A stretch of 64,000 nt of DNA from Alentia gelatinosa (GCA_950022655.1 OX465584.1:3357694-3421693); one strand, 5' to 3'; counted from the first letter of the stretch, positions 43,512 through 55,289 are shown. The notes: a model not told the origin generated them from the letters alone. Numbers and translations are program-made.

Positions 43512-44869
43512 CTAAGGGGGGAACCAAGGCAGCCATTTTGCTGCTAAGGGACTACCCAATTAAAAGTTACAACGTAAATCCAGCAGTTCTTGGTCTACTC
43601 TCTAGCTTCCTGGTGTTCACAAGAATTCACTGATACCAATGTATAAGTGAAAAAGGTGGAATTGTAAGATGGAGAAATTATTAAAAATATGGAAGATACG
43701 ACATTTAGGAAAGAAGAAACGACATTTGAAGAATGTAGGACTAGCCTCGCTAGCACCTTAAATAAATTTGATATTCACCCATCTTGAGCCGGGGGGCGTA
43801 TTTCTTGAGCGTCGGGCAGGGAAGACTCGACAGTCGCGGACCTACAGGTGGTCAGCCAGGCCTGTCGAGCACTCTGCCTCCAGCTGTTCCGGATCTTGTT
43901 GAAGTCCTTTGTTGGCTCCCGGCGAGTGAAGTGTCGTTCTCTTTCTCATCTTGGAGTATCGAGCCCAGCTGGCCCACCGGCGTAGCAGACCTACTACATT
44001 CAGCCCGATACCGGCGGGTGCTGGGCTTCCCACTGTTCTTCAGTTTGGAAGACATCCATATGTAGAGAAGGGTCAGCCTCGCTAGACACCTTCTGTGTTG
44101 AAAAGTTTCCGAATACGGAAATAACGGCCAAAAAGGCAAAACAATTCTCCATCCACCTGGTAAGAGTGTGTGGTATCAGTGTTCTTTCATTTGGCTCCAG
44201 CTATACTGGCATATTTTTCCTCGGCTCAAATCGAGTACCAATTAAGGCCCCAAATTGAGTACCAATTAAGGCCAGCGTAATCCAACAGAACAGGGATTAC
44301 GTCTACTATCTCATTATCGAGTCGATGAACTCAGTTCCGACACAGACCTGGTAAGTCAGTCCTATACCCGAAAGGCATAGTCTTCCTTACCCGGTACCAG
44401 GGACTAGTGTGGACAGGATCCACACCACAGGCCGGAGGTTTTCGTGATGGGGGCCTTATCACGGGCCTAACCATCGAGAGAACCTTCAGCCGTCTGAAAC
44501 CAGGGTTGTGCCTTAGGGAAGTCATTTTACTGGCTTTCCCCAGCCCCAACCCAGGATCGCTTATCATTGGTCGCTCCTAACTTTCCCTCTACCCCTCTCA
44601 GCGATCCTTGCGGTTCGCTGAGAAAGTGCAGAATTCTGGCTAGGAGGCCACATTCTGGAAGTAGCTAGGTCGGAAAAAAATTGTTCCTCCCCGGGACTTC
44701 CCATACCCGTCTGACTTTGGATCCAGGAGAGTTGTGGGCTCTGCCGTTTCCGAGTTTAGACGGCGTCTTCCCGGCCTGCTAGGCACCAGCCGAGTCGGTT
44801 GTTGTTAACCCTTAGATATCCTCATCAGAGGATATCCTGAGGTCGAGAAGTTCCGACTGACTTGGTGTG
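43512..44869 (-). other. 3' untranslated region of G2
   Basis: There are 1.36 kb between the third ORF and the PPT without a convincing frame. The tandem-duplication breakpoint falls in it at 44215. Confidence 0.6.
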
Positions 44870-47548
44870 CTAGCCGTCGGTGGAACCGACGTTGCCGGGG
44901 CGGTCCTCTCTGGTCGCAGTGGACTCAGCGCAGACGTAGGCTGCAACTGAGACATCAACTGCTGCAGAGAGGTCGGTATCTAAAAAGATTCCAGACTCCA
45001 ACGGGATGATGTTGGCATTCACCCCCAGTGCCCCACTTTGTTCCTCGGGCTGATCTATCGGCTTAGCCTTGGAGGGCTTCGCTGATTTCTCAGCCCGTGT
45101 CACGGCGGGAGGCATCCTCGACTGTAGGACTTCAGTCTGATCCTGTTGGGTCTGACCTGGTCCTGACAGCAGAGCGTTCACACTGACATCCATAGGCTGA
45201 GCCTGACTGGATGTAGTGTCCTGGTGGGAAGTTTCTTCCACGGATGACCATCCCAACATGCCGGCGAGCTGCCGACGTGTCGGGTTTGATTCTTCCGTGG
45301 TGAACTGAAGAAACCTTCCCCGGCTCCTTTGTCGGGCCAACCACGCTTCCTCAAGGGCTTGCGGGTCGTTACCGATGTCATAGAGCGACATACCCAAGTG
45401 CCGAAGACAACGTTCATCTTGGCGATGGGTCTGGGCTTCCGCCTGGGCAAACCTCGATTGGGCCGTGGTTTTAGCAATACGCACGTCCTCTAAGTCCAAC
45501 GCGTACTGTTTAGCCAGGCCCTTCATGGCTTCCCTCACCTCGAACCGGGCTAGGTTAACTAGCTCCTGAACGAGGCCCTCATGGAGAGACTGAGCGCCCC
45601 TTCAGACGCAGCCTTCCAAGGTGCCACCTATGTGCAACTCTAGTTGATCCGCCCGTTGGACGTATTCAACCGACATCGCACAGGGAGAAGAAGTCACCTT
45701 CGACGCAACGGGTGGTTGTGTCGTTGGTTTCTTCCTTACCTCAACAACCGGGTTGGCTGGTGGAGGGAGTGCCGGAAAGGCCTCTTCATCCACAACTTTC
45801 CCGGGTGCTTGGGTAGCACCTCTGTTGAGCGGGGAAACTCCCGGGAGACTTGAGCTAGGACGAGTCCCAGCTGGTTTTTCCGCGGGTCCGCTGGCTTTAG
45901 AAGCTGTTGGAACGTTCCCTTCGCTCTTGTCTGAGAGGAGTTTCAATCCCTCAGTCAACCTTGGCGTAACCTGGTAAGCAGCTTCCACCACGTCAGCGAT
46001 GGTGTGCTTACTAGGAGCCAACTTCTTCTTAGGCTTCCGACTGGATCGCTCAGAAGTGTCACTCTCGCTGGACGAGGACGATGACAATTTTTTGACCCAT
46101 CGTTTAGCCTTCGAGGACTTTTGAGACGGTTCCCGGCTAAGGGACCGTTTCTTCCTCGACTCCTTTGACATCTGTCGATGTTTTGAAGCGGATAGCATCA
46201 GACTCCCGAACCAGCCAGGATTCTTCTTCCATCCGATCTTAAACAATAGACCGTCTGTCACACAAGTCTCGGGTTCCGGTTTGCCTTTCTGAGCATCGGA
46301 ACCTAAGTCAATGAATCTCTGTCACAGATTCATGACCCGTTCCCGAGCAGCAGCACCAGCAGTCCGGTGTTCCCGGGCAATGTGTCTGACTAGACACGAT
46401 CGCCTCGAACTGGCACACCCGGCCTGGTAAGAACCACCCTTCTTACCAAGACACTGTAGCCACGGTCGCTCAGCTAAGTGTACCTCGACGAGGTGCCTAG
46501 CGTAACGACCTTCAGTCGCGTAGGTCGGTGACAATTTCTTGTCCCTTCCATGGCAACTCAGAAAGACACAATGATTGCCGTTACCAAACTTGTGCCATGC
46601 GTACGCGATTCGGTCTTTGACCTGATCCTCGTACTTCAGTCGACTGACTCGGGACACTCCTTTCACCCGGTCGATGTACCAGGTGTTGGGAGAACCCTCA
46701 TCAACCAACCATTCCTCGTTGTCAGAGGTTCCATCTAAACCGACACCATCTCGGATGTAATGCCGGTTCCCATGACGGAGATCTTCTAGGCAAGTATAAG
46801 TCTTGCCCAGCAAAGAGGCGGGTATCTGTCTAGCTACCGTTCTCTTCCCAGCCCGCTTTACGCCAGGTTGGAAATCACCGTCATCATTGTCGGGGTTAGA
46901 TTTGGCCAGGGTTTTAGCCCTGTCCATCTCCGTTCCCCAACACTTAACATCTTCGCCACCCGTGGCACCTGTTGAGGTGCTCGGTGTAGCGTCAGCCGTA
47001 CCAGGTCCTGCTTGCGCCACGGGTTTGTCCGAGCCTTTCGACTCAGCCCCCTTCGACTCCTCGTGCTTCCCGGGTTGAGGTTTCCCTTTCCCCGAGTCAT
47101 GCGATTCTGGCTGACCTTCACTCTTCGCCAACTCCGCTTCAGCCCGTTTCTGGGCTGCACGACGGAGTCGCTTCCGGTTCTGCTTCGACAGCTGCGGCTC
47201 AGTCTTATTAGCATCCTGAGGTTTTGACACCTCAGTGTTGCTGACAGACTTCCCCGGCGTGGGTTTAGCCGGTTGTGACACCGGTTTATCACCTTTGCTG
47301 GACGACCCCGTTACAGAGTCGCCCCCAACTGACGAATCAGTCTCCATAGCTGTCTCTGTACCAGCCTCGGCCCTTCCGGGTTTTGCTACCGGACCCGGGG
47401 CCAAAAAGGTCCCGGCTTCCGCCAGCTCCACTCCGGATGGAGTCCAATTTTGGTACATTGACTGTACTATGGCATGCGTTTTGGGATCTGGGATCCCAGC
47501 CAACATCTGTTCCAGGCTCTGAGTAGAAACCTCATGCCTGGAATCCAT
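44870..47548 (-). pseudogene. G2 third ORF, ~890 codons, interrupted by two TGA
   Basis: One frame from ATG 47548 to a stop at 44870 is broken only by TGA at 46322-46324 and TGA at 45602-45604. The three open pieces (408, about 240 and about 244 codons) are in the same frame, with no other stop between them. It begins 14 nt after the integrase stop. Piece 1 is Ser/Lys/Gly-rich, then has Cys/His motifs near its end (CVFLSCHG, ARHLVEVHL, CLVRHIAREHR) resembling C2H2-type fingers. Piece 2 has a Ser run and basic patches (SSSSSSESD). Piece 3 has a helical Arg/Gln-rich start. There is no signal peptide or membrane span, so it is not an envelope. Function unknown; nucleic-acid binding is inferred from the fingers. 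Confidence 0.7.
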
Positions 47549-47562
47549 TTATAACGCCTTCT

Positions 47563-48609
47563 TCACCATTCATCTTCTATCACTACTGTCATTTCTGACA
47601 ATAGTTGAACAATTCTGAATGGTCCGTCCCAGTTAGGAGCGAGTTTTACATTTACCAACGGAGTGTGATATCGTACAACCCGGTCTCCTACTCGAAACTT
47701 ACGTGGTTTAAGATTGACGTCATGGCCAGTATTTTGCCACTCAGCAGCTTTTGTCAGATTCCGTCTTGCGAGGTAATATCCTTCTACAAAACGTTCTCTG
47801 AGCTTTTCGACAAATCCTATGGGATAAGGATCATCCGTAGACATTCCAGGAACCCCATAGACTATGTCAGCGGGCATTACTATTTCCTCGCCAAAGACGA
47901 GTAAATTAGGTGAACACCCTGTGCTTGAATGAATGGTCCCATTATATGCATGAGCTATAAATGGTGCCAATTCATCCCAATTATTCCGATTTTCATCTAC
48001 CAGGGTCCGAAGACACTGGATTAATGTCCGGTTGAATCTCTCCACCATACCATCTGATTGTGGACGATATGCATTTGTATGTGTCTTTTTGATCTCGAGT
48101 ATCCTACACATTTCTTTCCAGATCTGGGATTCAAATTCCCTTCCTTGGTCGGAATGTAGTACGCTCGGAGTTCCAAAAGGCAACATCCAGTTTTTCACTA
48201 AAGCTTCTGCACACGTGGCAGCTTTGTGATTCTTCAAGGGATAGATCTGCACATATTTTGTGTAATAATCCATCACCACCATCATACAGGTATTTCCTTC
48301 CTCTGACTCGTCGATACCAGATATGATATCTAGAGCGATTCTGGCAAACCTGACACCAAACAGTTCCTGTTGTAGCGACATCTTTCCGAGTCCTACCCCG
48401 GGTTTGACTTTGCTACAGATGGAACATCCAGATATCCACCTTCGAATATCTGCACCCATTCCAGGCCAGTAGTAACAACACCTTATTCTGGCTACCGTCC
48501 TTTTCCGTCCTAGATGAGCTGCACTCCTATGTTCGTGACATAGAGTCATTAGTCTGGATCGTAATTCCAGAGGGACCACTAGTTGTAGAGCACGTTTAAG
48601 TGGTTGCAA
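47563..48609 (-). pseudogene. G2 integrase
   Basis: It is 348 codons in the same frame as RT. It shows the HHCC zinc-binding N-terminus (CHEHRSAAHLG, then CSICSK), and the core with catalytic residues in ALDIISG, VLHSDQGREFES and RPQSDGMVERFNRTL. The GPY/F-type C-terminus is FRVGDRVVRYH and NWDGPFRIVQLLSE. It inserts the cDNA into host DNA. Its frame stops at IEDEW, earlier than in the fragment at 1247-2230, where the frame runs on for about 160 codons; a 7-nt difference at this point explains the change. It is separated from RNase H only by an in-frame TGA and four codons. Confidence 0.92.
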
Positions 48610-48621
48610 CGTGGTTCTCCA

Positions 48622-50634
48622 TCAATATAATACTCCATCTCGGACCTCTAGTTCTTTCCATTGACCACATAGATTCCGAAATTCTCGGTTTTCAGGCGAG
48701 ATCTCGGGTCCTGTAGGTCTATGGAGCCCATTAGCTATCAGTTTAGTTAACCGGAACAGATCTGGGTCAGCCTGTTGACTTTCCTTAATCTGTTCTAGTG
48801 TCCACTGATAATTTTGCGGCGGCTTCACTTTCTGGGAGCGTAGAGTAGCTATCACTGCTCTATGCTCACCACAATCCCGGCAATCTGGTCGTCCACATTT
48901 CCGCAATGGTCTCCTCGAGAGACAATCCGCATTAATGTGAGACTTTCCAGCCTGGTGCTCGATCTGACAATTCGTTAACCCGAATTCGGAGAGAGCTGCC
49001 AGCCATCTTCCAATCATTCCCTCGGCGTCCTTAAAGTTAAAGAGCCATTTGGGAGAAGAATGGTCGGTACGTAAGATGAAATCTCCACCTGCTAGGAAGT
49101 GTCGATATTTTCTTACATACACCACAACTGCTAAGAGTTCCCTCTTAGTAGTACAGTAGTTCCGCTGGCTTTTACTCAAGCTGTTGCTGGCAAAAGCTAT
49201 TGGAACCTCCACACCATTCTGTATCTGAGACAACGCCGCTCCAATACTCTCGTTACTAGCGTCAGTGTCAAGAATGAACCGACCCTGGGGTAGAGGGTAT
49301 TTCAACAAGGGGGTCTCCGTAAACTTTCTTTTTAGTCCCAGAAAAGCAGGTTCAGCTTCCGGAGTCCATTGGATCTCTTTTTGCTTCCCTGGCTTATCTA
49401 GTACTACATACTGTTGCATGGGGTGTGCAATTTCAGAAAAACCCGGGATAAAGTCGCGGTAATACGAACAAAATCCTAGGAAAGACCTTATGTCTTTTAT
49501 ATTCTGGGGGCGTGGCCAATTAGCCACTACCTCCAACTTGGAAGGATCTGCCCGGATTCCGTTTCCGGAAAATATCCGTCCCAAGTATTCCACAGATATG
49601 TGAAACAGTTTGCATTTCTGATGTTTGAGCCTCAACCCATAAGATTGAATCCGCTCAAATACCTCCCTTAGGTTTTCTAGACATTCGACATAATTCTTTC
49701 CGAAGATGATTATGTCATCCAGATAAACCAAGCACTTTTTCCACTGTAGACCCCCCAACATCTGATCCATCATGGATTCGAAAGTCGCAGGAGCGTTACA
49801 GAGGCCAAATGGCATTACTGTAAACTCGTAAAGCCCTTGATGAGTGGTGAACGCCGTTTTCGACTGATCGCCACTGTTCATCTTTACCTGCCAATATCCA
49901 GACTGGAGATCCAGAGTACAAAACCACTGGTTCCCTCCTAGAGAGTCGAGGCTCTCATCGATCCGGGGTATTGGATAGGCATTCTTCCGGGTGATACCAT
50001 TCAATTTTCTGTAATCAATACAGAATCGGCAAGTACCATCCTTTTTAGTTACCATTACCACCGGGCTAGCCCAAGGACTTGCACTGGGGATGATTACTTT
50101 CTGGTCCATCATTTTCCCTACTTCCTCTTCTAAAGCTTCCCGTTTTACCGGAGGTAGCCGTCGATAAGGAAGGCGGAAAGGTTGATGACCTTCTGTATCA
50201 ATCGTGTGTTCTACTCGATCCGTTCTTCCCAAAGGATCTCCGGGTCGAGCAAAGATTGACTCCATTTTCTTCAGAAGAATTCTTAGTTCATGCCGTTCCC
50301 CACTGTTTAGTGCGTGTGTTGTCTGAACTAAGGTTTCCAGAGTTTCGTGCAACGGACTCGGAACTGGAAGGTATCCCGTTCCTGTATCGATAGCACTAAC
50401 TCATACTTCTTCATAATCATTTCCTGTAATGTCCAATTTTCCCAGTTCAGATTGTTCATCTTCCCCTGTTATTTCGGAAACTGGAATAGGTGTGATTCCC
50501 TGTGGACTGGAGTCCACTAGGCCATCTACATGAGCTAGGGTTACCCAGCCCAATGTATCACCCTTCTTCAGTTTAATCAACCCGGAGGTGTGATTACTTA
50601 TAGGAATTGATCCTTCTCTGGCACTTCCGATCAA
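48622..50634 (-). pseudogene. G2 reverse transcriptase and RNase H
   Basis: The frame (interrupted by TGA at 50401-50403) covers the RT blocks FRLPYRRLPP, GTCRFCIDYRKLN, FCTLDLQSGYWQV, AFTTHQGLYEFTVMPFGLCN and YLDDIIIF (catalytic YLDD). RNase H follows with FILDTDASNES, TTKRELLAVV, and the DHSSPKW and HINADCLSR region. It ends at TGA 48622-48624, after which the same frame continues as integrase, so RT-RNase H-IN is one pol frame. It converts element RNA to DNA. Apart from the two TGA codons the catalytic residues are present. Confidence 0.93.
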
Positions 50635-51221
50635 GGTATCCCAGGCCTGTATTCCCGGCCAGGCCTGTATTCAGAAAACAGTTCCGGGTCTGGCTCGAAG
50701 AGTGCATCTCCACGTGGTAAATCACCTTCCCCAGCTATCAGGACATTAACCATCTGCTGAGGTGGGATGCCCACATCTTGTCGAACAGAAATCAAAGAAG
50801 AAATCCGTCGACAACTACATTCCACTTCCATTAACTCAGGAAATTTGAGTCGGAGAGTGCCATCTGGTAGATCCACAGAACCTCCATAGAGGGTGAGAAA
50901 ATCTACGCCTAATATTCCACTCTCTTCAATATCACTGAGTATGGGACCCCATACAAATTCAGTGTTACCTATTGAGACTGGAATAATCACACTACCATAG
51001 CATCTCATGTGAGTGCCATTAGCAGCTTTTGCCGAAGCTCCAGGAACATGACATTCCTGTGCAAATCCAAGAGACTGATAGAGTCCATTGTTCAACACAG
51101 AGCGACTAGCGCCAGTATCTAATAACAGATCTATCTTTCTTCCTTGAATTCTAGCCGGCACATACCAACGTCTCCCTCCTAAGGGGGACGGTTGTCGTAT
51201 AAACCGTGAGATCCCATCCAA
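50631..51221 (-). pseudogene. G2 aspartic protease
   Basis: It contains the active-site motif LLLDTGASRSVLN and, about 85 residues later, the ILGVDFLTLYGG block of retroviral-type aspartic proteases. It would cleave Gag and Pol precursors. Its frame is -1 relative to gag, and pol is again -1 relative to it. The ends overlap the neighbouring frames (51179-51221 with gag, 50631-50634 with pol). A short direct repeat (GAATACAGGCCTGG, twice) sits at the 3' end near 50645-50680. Whether these shifts are programmed or mutations cannot be decided from one copy. Confidence 0.85.
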
Positions 51222-53320
51222 GGTTCCAAGATCCCATCCGCGTTGACAAAGCCATTGCAGACAGGGGTGCCCGGGTGAAAGATACTTACTACAGATCGTT
51301 GCGACCGTATTTTGTATCTTTCCCTTTTCTGGTAAGTGGGAAATATTTTCCTTCTTATAGATCTCACAGGTTTGAGTTTCCTGGCACTTTCCTTCCCGGA
51401 CCGCAGTGTTGCCACTCGCTACAGTCCTCCTTTGTTTTCTGGTTCACTCTGAGAGGCAACCATCAACGCAGGCAGACTACGAGGTGTTTCCACTGTAGTA
51501 ACGTTCCGGGCTTCAGGACAATCTGGAGAGATATGTCCCATTTTGTTGCACCGCCAACAACGTCGGACATCCAGCTGGTTTTTCTCCACCTGATTCAGTC
51601 TTTCGTTGATTTTGGCCAACAACTTCATTACCTCAGAGGAATTCCCTTCAGGATCAGTGGTTATTGGTTTTGCCTCTGCCACAGAAGGTACATCACTGTT
51701 CCTTCCAAAGCTAGGGGTTCGACCTCTCCCACATCCCCGTCTATTGAAACCTCCTCTTCCGAGTACCATCGAGCGGACATTAGAGAGTATATCCTTTATT
51801 TCTGCTTCCTGACACTCGTAGGTATCTTCTTCTACTTTTGACCAAGTAGAACCCACTATGTTAACCCGGGAAGTTTTTCCTGGATTAGCATATTTCCCGA
51901 ATAGTATACACCGTTGTTCATAGGCATCTACTATTCGTAACACCTGCATGAAGTTCATACCGGGCTCCCATTTAGAGATGACTTCTGCTCTCACATCATC
52001 ATCTCGAAGTCCTTTCACAAACTGAGTTTGTAGATCTTCATGTAGCGCAGGAGAATCTAATCCCGTCCCTGGGTAAACCTCCAACAACATTTGTTGTAAA
52101 GCTAGCCCATAGGCGTGAGTTGTCTCCTCTTAACCCTGGATCTTCTTTAGAAAAGTGGATCGGGGGTTCAGCGTTACCAACTGACCGCAATAGTAAGAGG
52201 CTACCTCCACTAGCTCATCCCATTCCGTACCACCGGAACGGCGAAAAGCGCGAATTTCAGCTTCTCTGGGTCCATCTCGTAACGCTCTTTTGAGGTATGG
52301 CAATGCATCGACTTTGTTCCAGCCATTACATTGTATATCCTCACAAAATCCCACGAACCAGTGTTCCCACTCCATTCATTTCCCATAAGGTTTTGGAATG
52401 ACAGTGTTCTTTCTGGCTGCATTCTCTGGACGCATCATCGGAACCTTGTCGGCTCTCGCCATTGACAAGTTAAAGATCCGGTCTTGCTCCCTGATTTGGT
52501 TAAAAGAGTTGAACCCTAGTTCGGCTATAGCTTTACTAGTACGTTCGGAACTCGGAGAACCCATTCTTGACTCAGAGGGTAGCCGGAAGCTAACCAAAGG
52601 AGTCTTCACACCCTTTGTTCCAGATATGAATCTGTTAGGGGTCTTCTCTAGATCTTCCACTTTCCCTGGTGGGGAATATAGATGATCTCTTAAATTACTC
52701 CAGCCAGCTTGTGACATAGGCATCCGTTGAGATGATTCTGTCTCTGCTAGTCGAACTTGGTCCTTCATGTAATGTACATGTTGGTCCAATCGCTCGATTT
52801 TCTCTAGAGTCTCAATCTCGCGAACCGAAAGTTCTTCCAAGTTATGGTGCCTTTTGGCTACCTCCTCGGCGATCTCTCGGTTTCGAGCTTCTAGCTCCCG
52901 ACACATGTCTCTGGCTTCCCTTTCCCGATCAAACTCGGCTAAGAGTTCTGGTCCAAGGAAGCCTGCAGGAACTTCATCGGAAGGTACTCGTAAGGTATCT
53001 TCCGACCTATTCCGGGGAGTACTAGACTCTCCGGGACTATCTGTCTGAGACCCAATTTTACTGAGTCCCTCAAGATCCCTTGCGGGGCCATGTCGGCTGT
53101 CGGCCGCCGGACTGAAACTCTTCAGGACCGTCGAACTCAAATTCTGAGCGGTGGTTCTCTTCCGAGATTTTTCCTTACCGGACTTCTGGGTTTCACCCCC
53201 TCCCTCCGATTTTGGAGACTTGTCGTCATTCCGGGCCGGAAGAGTTTGTTGAGAAGTTACCTCCCCATCCTCACTCTCCTGTTCAGCCTGGGATCTGGTT
53301 TTTATTCCAGATCCGTGCAT
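51179..53320 (-). pseudogene. G2 gag
   Basis: One frame from ATG 53320 (MHGSGIKTRSQ) with three stops: TGA 52376, TAA 52130 and TAG 51419. The N-terminal third is charged and disordered, then comes a coiled-coil stretch (EEVAKRHHNLEELSVREIET). A capsid-like helical region follows (WFVGFCEDIQC, YLKRALRDGPRE). A single zinc knuckle CWRCNKMGHISPDC (CX2CX4HX4C) is at 51555-51515. The last part, past TAG 51419, is basic and overlaps the protease frame. It would form the particle and bind RNA. Confidence 0.88.
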
Positions 53321-53355
53321 TTACCGAGAATCCCGGGTTGTGCAAGCAACCTAGG

Positions 53356-53373
53356 ATCCTGGTCACGGCACCA
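53356..53373 (-). promoter_or_regulatory. tRNA-His primer binding site of G2
   Basis: The minus strand TGGTGCCGTGACCAGGAT lies one base from the LTR end. It is the same 18-mer as in E1 (11665-11682). Confidence 0.85.
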
Positions 53374-53374
53374 G

Positions 53375-53653
53375 TGTGGTGGTCGCCGCCTGTCTAGCAG
53401 GTTGGATGACCCCAATCCAGAACGCTAGTTCCAGGCAGGATCCCACCCTACGCACTCAACGTAGGTTGGTTCGGTTTTCGGCTAGTTTGCACAGACCTAA
53501 TCACACATAACACAACAACGTCATTTAATAAACAGGGATGTTTATTAATCACTTACTTCCCGGAAAGATCTGGAAGATCTTCCCCACAAGTACAGTACCC
53601 TAGCACATGGGTGCTAGGTAGCGCTGGATAGGCTGGATTCCCATCCCACTACA
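53375..53653 (-). repeat. 5' LTR of G2, internally deleted
   Basis: It is 279 bp. It equals the 35803-36334 LTR minus 253 bp between GGATAGGCT and GGATTCCC. The deletion removes the TATA-like box and the middle of the LTR, so the promoter is probably lost. Confidence 0.88.
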
Positions 53654-53989
53654 TTAATAATATAACAATTTTATAACAGTATGATGGATATTAGCCACAC
53701 AAAACCTGAGTCATTCCGTTTCAATTAAATGTTTATTGATGATAAGCGATGAGTACAGACAAGCTGATGGTATGAGTGATAGATGATTGTATTAAAAACT
53801 CAAAATTATAAAAAAATAAATAAATAAATATGCAGTACTATATGTTTGAATATAAAAAGATCTATATGTGAAAGTAGAATTTCTGACAATTACTTAACAA
53901 ATCTACATGTATATGACATTCTTCAAAGAGCTACACATGTTGATAAAGATGATATGATATTATTCCCAAATCAGTGCTAAAGATCTATT
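53654..53989. repeat. Repeat X, right half
   Basis: TTAATAATATAACAATTTTA...AGATCTATT matches 55806-56142. It is the right flank of G2 after the TTAA duplication. Confidence 0.88.
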
Positions 53990-55285
53990 AGGAGAGTAAG
54001 AAACAATATTCAATATTGGTTCAAGGCGGCCGCTTATTTAACCCGACCAGAGCTAACATAGTGTGGCTCTGGTGGCCAGTGTAGCAGAGGCCACATGCAT
54101 ATCTCTATACTGTACAGTGAGTTAGTACCAGTAGAGACCCCTGGTGTCAAAGTCGGGCATGAGGCTTCACAGCTAAGTCAGAGCTCAACTGAGAATCCAG
54201 TAAAAACTGAATCTGGTACCCGAGTACACATTGGCAAAATCGAAAACGGACCAGCAGAAAAAGTTGAGGCTGAATCTAGGTCAAATCTCTCACTCTCTTG
54301 AGATCATATTTTTTCAAATATCTCCGGAACGGATGGGAATTTCTGAATGATTTTTTCACAGGTGGATCGAGCGTTTCAAGCTGGACTCATCCATACCAGT
54401 TGACATGTATATGACGTGATTTAATGTAAGAAAATCGAAAATTATTGATTTTGAAAAATGGTAAAACTAGGTCAAATCTTTGGAGTCGTGTCATTTACTT
54501 ATAAAACAAAATAGAGACATAACTAAAGAATTAAATGAAAGCTATATATGTTGGCTTTCAGATCTTGTTTAAAATTTCGTTCAGATTGGTATATATTTGG
54601 TGTTATTAATATTTTAGACGAAGCTGATAAAAAAGAATTCTCCAATTTTCTTAAAATCGATAAAAAACACATTCAGCTTGAAAGTATCGCAATGATACTT
54701 TAGTCGTCCTTAAACAAGATATAGATGTTCAATTCTGATGGATGTTTGATGACCTGTGACTAACCACGCCTTAGGAAATAATTTTTGAAGTTGAGAGATT
54801 TCTCTCTCTTCAGTAAATGTCAGTCTCTAAATCTGTATTTCTCAATAAATAAACACACAACTGAAACAGGTAATGGTTGAGTCATAGTAGAACAACTTTC
54901 CCAAAGTGATTGTCATAGTTTTGTTTCAATCAAACCGTAAACATTTATGGGACACTTGATTTAACTCATACACAGGAAAATATGGTAAAAAAGGTTTAGA
55001 ATTGGGTTTGGAGCGCCATCTAGCAGATACTGTATGAAGCATAGTATCACTCTCCCTTGCAGAGGTTTAGCTACAATCCCCATGCTCTCAATGGAATGAG
55101 AATGCGAATGGAGAGTGCATAACTTGTACAGGTGCGCTTGGATCGACCTGCGAAGACGATTTTTGTCTTGTTTTGCCCATTTTGGAATATGTATGTTATT
55201 CCACATAGTTAGATCCTTTTCATAAACCTTTAGGTTATGTCAGCGATCGCCAGTCAGATCTTTTTTGTACAGTATAATATACAAA
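53990..55285. other. Unassigned stretch
   Basis: Only short frames; no domain or repeat is recognised. Confidence 0.35.
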
Positions 55286-55289
55286 AAAA

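Larger units (their letters stand above)
37061..44215. repeat. Tandem duplication, unit B (7.15 kb)
   Basis: It is the same order as unit A but contains the 949 bp that unit A lacks (38011-38959). It runs on into the rest of the complete gypsy element. It has its own 8-bp loss in the LTR near 43029 and the 4-bp loss near 42490. Confidence 0.93.
42969..53653 (-). mobile_element. Ty3/gypsy LTR retrotransposon G2, 10.7 kb, nearly complete
   Basis: Outer limits are given by TG...CA LTR ends and TTAA on both sides (42965-42968 and 53654-53657). The two halves of repeat X flank it, and an unoccupied copy of repeat X at 55560-56142 shows the pre-insertion site. Minus-strand order: LTR, PBS, gag, protease, RT-RNase H, integrase, a long third ORF, 3' UTR, PPT, LTR. 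Seven in-frame stop codons (five TGA, one TAA, one TAG) interrupt the coding frames. The 5' LTR has lost 253 bp. So it is a recently recognisable but now defective copy; its 3' 1.25 kb is duplicated in unit A. Confidence 0.93.

Noticed and set aside
44870..47548. Envelope gene of G2
   Set aside because: No signal peptide, membrane span or cleavage motif; composition is hydrophilic with Cys/His clusters.
45602..52378. TGA as readthrough or selenocysteine codon in G2
   Set aside because: TAA and TAG stops are present too, and a CGA/TGA pair between the LINE copies shows simple mutation. No conserved readthrough context is seen.
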